A stretch of DNA of 34,513 bases from a bacterium (GTDB lineage: Bacteria > Patescibacteriota > Minisyncoccia > Moranbacterales > UBA2206). Shown here one piece after another: positions 28,897-34,513 of this stretch. The notes beneath the pieces were generated by a model. That model ran no database searches. It saw only the letters and a list, made by a program, of their open reading frames with translations, and was not told where the DNA came from. How positions within the stretch are numbered: the first letter of the stretch is position 1; each line of letters begins with the position of its first letter. The position numbers were made by a program, and so were the translations under genes. Location of the stretch: positions 65,431 to 99,943 of the forward strand of contig JAURXY010000031.1 of assembly GCA_030654225.1 (NCBI GenBank), in the 5' to 3' direction.

Positions 28897-31800
28897 TTAT
28901 TTATTTTCGCACCACTCCCTGGCATTTTGAAACATTTTTATCCAAGGAGAGGCTAACAGATCTTCAATCTCTGCTGTTCGATATGGCCATTGCCATTTCA
29001 GAAAAGCCCGTTCAGGATGAGGCATCATTGCGAGATGCCGTCCGTCAGGCGAGCAAAGACTTGTAATACCAAACGGTGAACCATTCATATTAAAGGGATA
29101 ACTTCCATCCGGAATCGCCCTATCAGAATAACCATCATCATCCACAAAAGACATGGGTGCTAAATTACGCATCACCACATCATCCATAATGGTTAAATCC
29201 GGAAAATAAAGCTTCCCCTCACCATGAGCCACCCAAACACCGAGGATCGATCTTTCCATCCCTTTCAGCATAATAGCAGGACTTTCAAAGATTTTAACCG
29301 AGGCCCAACGAGATTCGAAACGTCCCGAGATGTTTTGGATAAACCTAGGCTGGCTCTCATCGGAAAGTCCCTGCCAAGGAACCCATCCCAAAAGTGCAAA
29401 GAGCTGACAACCGTTACAGACACCCAGCGAGAATGTGTCGGGACGTTTATAGAAATCCGCGAACATCTTATTGAGTTTTTCGTTGAATCTGATTGTTGCT
29501 GCCCAACCTTTGGCACTCTCCGGAACATCGGCGTAAGAAAATCCGCCGACCGCTACGAGCCCCCTGAATCGCTCCAGCGTCACTCTGTCACTCAGAAGGT
29601 CGGTCATAGTGATGTCCCACGGCTTGAATCCTGCCTGATAAAAAGCAGTTGTCATTTCGCGGTCACCATTACTTCCTTCCTCCCGAAGTATCGCTACCTC
29701 GGGCTTTTCCTTTGCCTTGATAATATAATCAGGTGTCGATTTGGGTTCGAAAGATACATAATACTTCGGACCCTTGCGTTTAAAAATATTTTTCTTTTCC
29801 TGATCAGCACATTTGGGATTCTTCTGAAGCCGTTCGATTTGGTAAGATGTTTCTTCCCACCATTGACGAAGAACTTGCATGTCAGCTTCGAACAGATTTT
29901 TTCCCGTACCCACTTCTGTAATGGAAATATTTTTGTCAGATATGGGCATTGTGAATCCGAGATAATCAAATGGTATTTTCCATCCCCTGAGTATTTCAAT
30001 AACTTCTTTGAATTCCCAGGAACACTCAATTACCATGCCCGCTTCCTCGGCGAACCAATCCTTTACCGAATATGTCGTCGGGGTCGAGATTGAAAATCCG
30101 CAGTTACCAGCAAAGGCCATTTCCAACAGCGTCACAATAAGACCACCGTCAGAAATGTCATGTCCAGCAAGGATGAGATTTTTTTCTATTAGCTCCTGAA
30201 TCGCCATAAATGCGCGCTTAAGAAGTTCGGGGTCTTCCATGTCCGGACACTCGTCTCCAAGTTGACCATAACACTGTGCCAGAGCCGAACCGCCCAACCG
30301 CTTCTTTCCGTTCGCCAAGTCGATATAAATAATCCGACTGGCTCCAGGACTCTTGAAATCAGGCGTCACCACTTTCGTGATGTCAGGCATCGTTGCGTAA
30401 GCGGATATGACCAACTCTCTCGGAGACTTCACAATTTCGTCGTCGACTCGTGTCGCCATCGAAAGACTGTCCTTCCCACCGTCCACGGCAATGCCCAGTT
30501 GAATCATGATGTCGCGCATAGCGCAAGCTGCGTCGTAGAGAGCCGCTCCTTCACCAGGAAGTTTCGGCGCCCACATCCAGTTAGCACTGCACTTAACATC
30601 TTCCAGTCCACTGATTTTCGCCCAAACCAAATTGGTCAGAGCTTCAACGACTGCCATTCGAGCGCCGGCTTCGGGGTTAACCAGCATCTTAATCGGTTGT
30701 TCCCCAATTGAAGTTGCCGCACCCGTAATTTCGAAATGACTCTGAGCAATAACTGCCACATCACCGACCGTAAGTTGAAGCGGACCGCAGCACTGCTGCC
30801 TCGCAATGAGTCCCGTCACACTTCGGTCAACTTTATTGGTAAGAAATCGTTTAGAGCCAACTGCCAGATTACGAAGCACTCTATAAAGAGCATCTTCAAG
30901 TGTCATATCCGGCAGATTAAGGGATTGATGTTTATTTTCAATTCTCTTGTCCTCGAAAGTTTTCTGCGGCATATTACCTAAAACTTTCGCAAGGTCAAGA
31001 TTCACTGGGATTGAGTCGTCCCGCTCATCATGAACGAGGAAGCGTCCGTCCCCAGTTACTTCGCCAAGAACTTCACAGTTGACCTTCTCCCTTTCGCAGA
31101 TGGATTTGAATTCTTCAATCCGCGAAGAAATAATCAGAAAACCGCAACGCTCCTGGTATTCGGCAATCCAGATTTTGAGAACCGAGAGAGTCGGATCGCC
31201 GAGTTTGATGCGCCTAAGTTCGATTTTTCCTCCGACTTTTTCAACCAGCTCCTTGAGAACATTAGCTGGTCCGCCTGCTCCTTGATCATGAGCACTCACG
31301 ATGGGATTTTTGTCTCCCATCTCAACGCAGGCCCGAACGACACGATTCATTTTCTGTTCCATTTCCGCATCGCCACGCTGCACTGCATTGAAATCGAGCT
31401 CCGCGTCGTTATCACCTTGGAGCTTGCTGGAAGCCGAGCCACCGCCCACACCGATACCATATGCTGGTCCGCCTACCTGAACGATAAGCATTCCTTTTTC
31501 AGCTTCGCCTTTTTCGATGTGTCTGGCATCGATTTGACCGATACCGCCTGTAAACATGATCTTCTTGATCCATCCCCAGCGTTCACCATTGGGAAGTCTC
31601 TGGTCGAATGACCGGGTAAAGCCGAGTATAACCGGCTCACCAAATTTGTTGCCATAATCGCTGGCGCCGTCGCTTGCCCTTATCTCGACATTGAGAGAGG
31701 GTGCAAGATTTGAGGGATAAACATAGCTCTTGTCTTCCCAAGGCAGGTCGTAACCCGGAATGAGAAGATTTGCAACACAATATCCTGCCGTGCCAGCCAC

Positions 31801-32715
31801 CACCAGCCCACCTCTGCCCGTTGCTTGGACATCGCGGATTCTTCCACCTGTGCCTGTCTCGGCGCCGGGGAAAGGAGCGATGCCTGTCGGGAAGTTGTGC
31901 GTTTCCGCTGTGAAGATTATGTGATAGTTCACTTTTTTCTTCACGAACGGTGATAGTGCTCCGGGATTTTCAGGAATGATTGTCCAACAATCATATCCCT
32001 TGATTCCACTGGAATTGTCCTTGAAAGCGATGATGCTGTTGCCAGGATTTTTCGTGAGTGTTGACTGCACGATTTCCATAAGCGTTTCCGGCATTGCCAC
32101 GCCGTTGATGATCTGTTTACCCCTGAAGTAGCCATGCCGCGAGTGTTCGCTATTGGCGTTATCGAGGTCGCGGATTTCAACGATCGTAGGATTTCTTTTT
32201 TCTTCACCGACAAAATATTCGTAGTAAAGATTTCTATCCCATGCGTCCATCGCAAGCCCAGGAACCTTTAGAAGTGCATCGGGTCCGTTTTCCATCATCG
32301 GAATTTCAGTGACCGGCTCAGGGCGAATGCCCGAGCTGAAAGTCACAAGACTCTGTTGATAGACACATTCCGTCATGCGATCATGGTGATCGCCGATAAA
32401 TTTTGCCTTGTTGATTTCGGAAGACAATGCATGTCTTCTGGAGCGTTCAATCCGGATTATTTTTTCAAGCCCGCAACTTTTACAAACAGAAAAAATGTTT
32501 GTTGAGTACGCCGTCGCAAAATTCATACGAGGCCCCAATTCCACCACTTCCTGTCCGCCATTATTCGACGGAACATCTAAAATTTTGTCCGTCACAAATC
32601 CTTCCGTGAGAAGCTGTTTCAAAACAGCCAGTTCGACATTGGTTAATGGTTCGGACGTTTCCACATTAAAACAATATTCCAATCCTTCTTTTTTTGGCAG
32701 AAAAAAATGTAGCAT
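28897..32715 (-). CDS. purL: Phosphoribosylformylglycinamidine synthase, large single-chain form
   Basis: Fourth step of purine synthesis: FGAR + glutamine + ATP to FGAM. 1272 aa, the long type fusing synthetase and glutaminase (as in proteobacteria and eukaryotes) rather than the PurLQS three-protein form. Motifs: ETHNFPTGIAPFPGAETGTGGRIRD early, HDQGAGGPANVLKEL, the second synthetase half with DGGKDSLSMA and HDISDGGLIVTLLEMAF, and a C-terminal class I amidotransferase with SLGVCNGCQLFALL (catalytic Cys) and MMPHPERAF. The gene is visibly richer in G and C than most of its neighbours, with codons such as CGG and CTG, suggesting transfer. AAGGAG precedes ATG 32715 at good spacing. Very secure. 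Confidence 0.97.
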   Translation of the reverse strand: MLHFFLPKKEGLEYCFNVETSEPLTNVELAVLKQLLTEGFVTDKILDVPSNNGGQEVVELGPRMNFATAYSTNIFSVCKSCGLEKIIRIERSRRHALSSEINKAKFIGDHHDRMTECVYQQSLVTFSSGIRPEPVTEIPMMENGPDALLKVPGLAMDAWDRNLYYEYFVGEEKRNPTIVEIRDLDNANSEHSRHGYFRGKQIINGVAMPETLMEIVQSTLTKNPGNSIIAFKDNSSGIKGYDCWTIIPENPGALSPFVKKKVNYHIIFTAETHNFPTGIAPFPGAETGTGGRIRDVQATGRGGLVVAGTAGYCVANLLIPGYDLPWEDKSYVYPSNLAPSLNVEIRASDGASDYGNKFGEPVILGFTRSFDQRLPNGERWGWIKKIMFTGGIGQIDARHIEKGEAEKGMLIVQVGGPAYGIGVGGGSASSKLQGDNDAELDFNAVQRGDAEMEQKMNRVVRACVEMGDKNPIVSAHDQGAGGPANVLKELVEKVGGKIELRRIKLGDPTLSVLKIWIAEYQERCGFLIISSRIEEFKSICEREKVNCEVLGEVTGDGRFLVHDERDDSIPVNLDLAKVLGNMPQKTFEDKRIENKHQSLNLPDMTLEDALYRVLRNLAVGSKRFLTNKVDRSVTGLIARQQCCGPLQLTVGDVAVIAQSHFEITGAATSIGEQPIKMLVNPEAGARMAVVEALTNLVWAKISGLEDVKCSANWMWAPKLPGEGAALYDAACAMRDIMIQLGIAVDGGKDSLSMATRVDDEIVKSPRELVISAYATMPDITKVVTPDFKSPGASRIIYIDLANGKKRLGGSALAQCYGQLGDECPDMEDPELLKRAFMAIQELIEKNLILAGHDISDGGLIVTLLEMAFAGNCGFSISTPTTYSVKDWFAEEAGMVIECSWEFKEVIEILRGWKIPFDYLGFTMPISDKNISITEVGTGKNLFEADMQVLRQWWEETSYQIERLQKNPKCADQEKKNIFKRKGPKYYVSFEPKSTPDYIIKAKEKPEVAILREEGSNGDREMTTAFYQAGFKPWDITMTDLLSDRVTLERFRGLVAVGGFSYADVPESAKGWAATIRFNEKLNKMFADFYKRPDTFSLGVCNGCQLFALLGWVPWQGLSDESQPRFIQNISGRFESRWASVKIFESPAIMLKGMERSILGVWVAHGEGKLYFPDLTIMDDVVMRNLAPMSFVDDDGYSDRAIPDGSYPFNMNGSPFGITSLCSPDGRHLAMMPHPERAFLKWQWPYRTAEIEDLLASPWIKMFQNAREWCENK

Positions 32716-32833
32716 GGAAGTACTCCTTTTCTTATTTGAGTTTTATATTTATTATTTTATATTTTCAAGCAGAATAAAAATTCTGCGTAATTTTATTCAG
32801 TTGTAAAAGGGCTAAAAATCATCAAAATAAAAA

Positions 32834-32868
32834 GCAAAAAAGCCAACCCTCCTTAATTGGTTTAGCTT
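32834..32868 (-). terminator. Possible second terminator/attenuator ahead of purL
   Basis: On the minus strand AAGCTAAACC-N10-GGTTGGCTT with one bulge, followed by TTTTTGCTTTTT. It lies between the purM terminator and the purL ribosome binding site, so it could end read-through or attenuate purL. Confidence 0.5.
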
Positions 32869-32910
32869 TTGTTTCTGCCTAAAACATAGCAGATTGAAGG
32901 GGTTTTAGTC

Positions 32911-32947
32911 AAATAAAAACGCCGGACTCTCCTCGAGAAGTCCGGCG
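32911..32947 (-). terminator. Rho-independent terminator of purM
   Basis: On the minus strand CGCCGGACT-N10-AGTCCGGCG followed by TTTTTATTT: a perfect 9-bp GC-rich stem, about 25 bp after the purM stop. Confidence 0.88.
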
Positions 32948-32974
32948 GTATTTGAGCGAAAAAAATCGCTGGAT

Positions 32975-34156
32975 TTAATAATCATTGAAAATTCCATAGG
33001 GAGTTGTGAGTTCTATCCGATTTCCGCCTCCATAATATGTATGGCATCTCCCCAGATCGAAAAGTTTAATAGCTGTTTCTTCAGAAACTTCCAATAAGGC
33101 AGCTTTGAATTTGGGATCATCTTCGCCAACCACATCAATCCCTATGCCACAGTTAAAGGATTTATACATGTTGCGATATTTTTCTCCAGATCGTTCTTGG
33201 ATAATCTTGAAAATTCCCGAAAGAGGTGGCATTCTTTTTTTATAGTAAATACCGCTTCCTACATGACCAATCTTGGTAGCCCCACCGCCCGTATTCATAC
33301 TTATGCCGTGAAGCATATTTCGAATACCCTTGCTCTCAAGTTTTTCTAAAAGCAATTTAATGAGAATCGCCCATTGCCTCGTAGGTGAAATAAGCGCATC
33401 ACTTATTGGCATAGTTAATCTTTTGTCTTTGTCGCCCACCCGATAAGAACCATCATATTCATTTCCTGAAACAATGAGATGGGGATATTTTGAAGTGTAT
33501 CCCGCCCACATAGTTTTAACGCGACCTAATGTAAGACCATTAGACATGATGCCGGAATTATATTCATTTTCCCACACTGCTTGTCCGTCGCTGGCAAAAC
33601 CAAAAATTTTATCCCCAGGTACAGTGTTGCCAAGGATTATTTCACTTTCTTTGGCCTCAGCATAAACAGACGCATTGAAAACTATTGTCTGCACTTGATG
33701 AGGAAGATCCGCCGTTTCACCACCCAAAAAGAAAAATGAATTAAAACCAAAGCTTCTGTATAATTTCTTAAGTTCAGCAAAGCGCCTGCCAATTTGCTCC
33801 ATAATTTCTTTTTTTGGAACATTAAAAGCATTCAAATCAATAACATCCGAAATGACAATCTTTTGATTCACAAACCCAGCCGCTGCAATATCTCCGAGGT
33901 TCATCGACACAGCGTCATCTACTGCTCCGCAAAAAACATCCACATCCCCTGTTTCAGCAAATATTAACAACCGCTGAACGAATTTACTTCCATCCCCATC
34001 CATATGTTGAGTAAAAACTTCCCCAGGACGAAATGGGTCACGAACGATATTGACAAATGCTCTCGGAAAATCATTATCCACATATTGATCAAAAATTTTC
34101 CGCACTTCTTTCTTCCCCGAATCAATGCCTAGCTTCTCATACATATCCTCAGTCAT
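32975..34156 (-). CDS. purM: Phosphoribosylformylglycinamidine cyclo-ligase (AIR synthase), divergent
   Basis: Fifth step of purine synthesis: FGAM + ATP to AIR, taking the product of PurL. 393 aa, somewhat longer than the usual 340-350. It has the PurM/PurL fold signatures: THQMDGDGSK-like ATP region (QHMDGDGSKFVQRLL), DDAVSMNLGDIAAAG (binding of substrate phosphate), FFLGGETADLPHQV, VPGDKIFGFASDGQ, SNGLTLGR, and the GGGATKIGHVG loop in place of the usual HITGGG. The longer C-terminus continues to GNRIELTTPYGIFNDY. AGGAGG lies 9 bp before ATG 34156, and a hairpin with a long U-run lies in its leader. It precedes purL. Function is probable, divergence noted. Confidence 0.85.
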   Translation of the reverse strand: MTEDMYEKLGIDSGKKEVRKIFDQYVDNDFPRAFVNIVRDPFRPGEVFTQHMDGDGSKFVQRLLIFAETGDVDVFCGAVDDAVSMNLGDIAAAGFVNQKIVISDVIDLNAFNVPKKEIMEQIGRRFAELKKLYRSFGFNSFFFLGGETADLPHQVQTIVFNASVYAEAKESEIILGNTVPGDKIFGFASDGQAVWENEYNSGIMSNGLTLGRVKTMWAGYTSKYPHLIVSGNEYDGSYRVGDKDKRLTMPISDALISPTRQWAILIKLLLEKLESKGIRNMLHGISMNTGGGATKIGHVGSGIYYKKRMPPLSGIFKIIQERSGEKYRNMYKSFNCGIGIDVVGEDDPKFKAALLEVSEETAIKLFDLGRCHTYYGGGNRIELTTPYGIFNDY

Positions 34157-34172
34157 GATTCATTCCTCCTCT

Positions 34173-34214
34173 CAAAAAAATTAAAATTAAAAAGAACAGC
34201 CACCATGGCCGTTC
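34173..34214 (-). terminator. Terminator-like hairpin in the purM leader
   Basis: On the minus strand GAACGGCCA-TGG-TGGCTGTTC, a 9-bp stem with one G-T pair, followed by TTTTTAATTTTAATTTTTTTT and then the purM Shine-Dalgarno. It could be an attenuator or the end of an upstream unit. No known riboswitch core is recognised in the sequence before it. Confidence 0.7.
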
Positions 34215-34276
34215 CCTCCCTTCAGCCAAAGTTAATCCCACACTAACCCAACCAGACCAAAAAATCAAGTTTTTGC

Positions 34277-34330
34277 TACTTAACATGCTTGTCCGCCGAT
34301 GAGGCGGGTTACTGAACTTGTTACTTAACA
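34277..34330. repeat. CCGCC-GATGA-GGCGG palindrome between TACTTAACA direct repeats
   Basis: The palindrome at 34293-34307 is identical in core to the one inside prfB. It is flanked by TACTTAACA at 34277-34285 and 34322-34330, with a third related TACTGAACTTG between, so the flanks may be either target duplications or an imperfect tandem repeat. Confidence 0.6.
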
Positions 34331-34358
34331 AATTATTTAAACAATCCGATTACTTTCA

Positions 34359-34513
34359 TTAACAATAAAAAAACTCCTCGCCATTTTTCTTTTCCCAAAA
34401 GAAAAGTGGCAAAAAAGAAAAAGGCCATCCGAGCTCATAGAAAGATAAATTTTCAACTTTTTCGCTAAAATTTATAACTCGGCCCGACCAAATGCGTCGG
34501 ACCTCAAACAGGA
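34359..34513 (-). other. Open frame at the right edge containing a strong hairpin; possible gene end or repeat
   Basis: On the minus strand a frame is open from the window edge to TAA at 34361-34359 (51 codons; FSEKVENLSFYELGWPFSF... then LPLFFWEKKNGEEFF). The end of it is a hairpin GCCACTTTTCTTTT-GGG-AAAAGAAAAATGGC (34380-34410), a pattern I associate with dispersed repeats rather than with a protein family. It could be the tail of a gene to the right or a repeat that happens to be open. I do not assign a function. Confidence 0.3.

Noticed and set aside
29224-30093. 289-aa plus-strand ORF, and the other plus-strand ORFs between 28821 and 31611
   Set aside because: Antisense to purL, whose motifs cover the entire frame; the higher GC simply leaves long open antisense frames.
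34173-34331. Known purine or ZTP riboswitch before purM
   Set aside because: No recognisable conserved core; only a hairpin with U-run is supported.

Overview
The window is AT-rich, densely packed bacterial DNA that reads like a chromosomal segment of a Patescibacteria (CPR) organism, most likely Parcubacteria/Moranbacteria-like. This placement is an inference. It rests on short versions of several proteins (HrcA about 250 aa), many small membrane proteins without recognisable families, a four-subunit pyruvate:ferredoxin oxidoreductase, few strong Shine-Dalgarno sites and a heavy load of short palindromic repeats. TGA is used as a stop. Nearly everything lies on the minus strand; the exceptions are a GNAT acetyltransferase, a 91-aa orphan and tRNA-Thr.

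Layout by coordinate: partial mreB at the left edge; a 136-aa orphan between inverted repeats; a half-size MFS-like protein; rseP, frr and a BNR-repeat lipoprotein; tRNA-Lys with a truncated tRNA copy upstream; a 58-aa basic protein with its own promoter/operator and terminator; a small membrane protein; dnaJ behind a CIRCE operator; the GNAT gene; a membrane protein plus a saccharopine-dehydrogenase-family gene; pgeF; a MazG-like pyrophosphohydrolase; then hrcA - nudix/grpE fusion - dnaK behind a perfect CIRCE. Next come tRNA-Gln, a 91-aa orphan, and prfB (with its +1 programmed frameshift) - ftsE - ftsX. A small membrane protein, a ZIP transporter and a rubrerythrin-like protein follow, then a 627-aa zinc-ribbon orphan with a 47-aa leader ORF, tRNA-Thr with a truncated tRNA copy upstream, a compact DUF559 nuclease cassette, porGDAB, a two-domain DsbA-like protein, a small membrane protein, and finally purL and purM, which look more GC-rich (clearly so for purL) and may be acquired.

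Functional themes: heat-shock control (HrcA acting on two CIRCE sites, hrcA-grpE-dnaK and dnaJ), translation termination and recycling (prfB, frr), division (ftsEX, mreB), ferredoxin-linked pyruvate oxidation (porGDAB) and two purine-synthesis steps (purL, purM).

The most unusual layer is the repeats. (1) Both tRNA-Lys and tRNA-Thr are preceded, in the same orientation and at a similar distance, by an orphan 5' tRNA piece whose D-loop is split by the same GC-rich palindrome; in the Lys copy a second 20-nt palindrome is nested exactly inside the first. (2) Palindromes sit in frame inside conserved genes (porA, rubrerythrin, prfB, dnaK tail). (3) A MITE-like family built of TTCGTAGATTCG modules fills three gene-gene junctions almost from stop codon to start codon. 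(4) A DUF559 nuclease ORF, apparently with ACG where ATG is expected, exactly fills the space between covarying double-hairpin inverted repeats next to tRNA-Thr.
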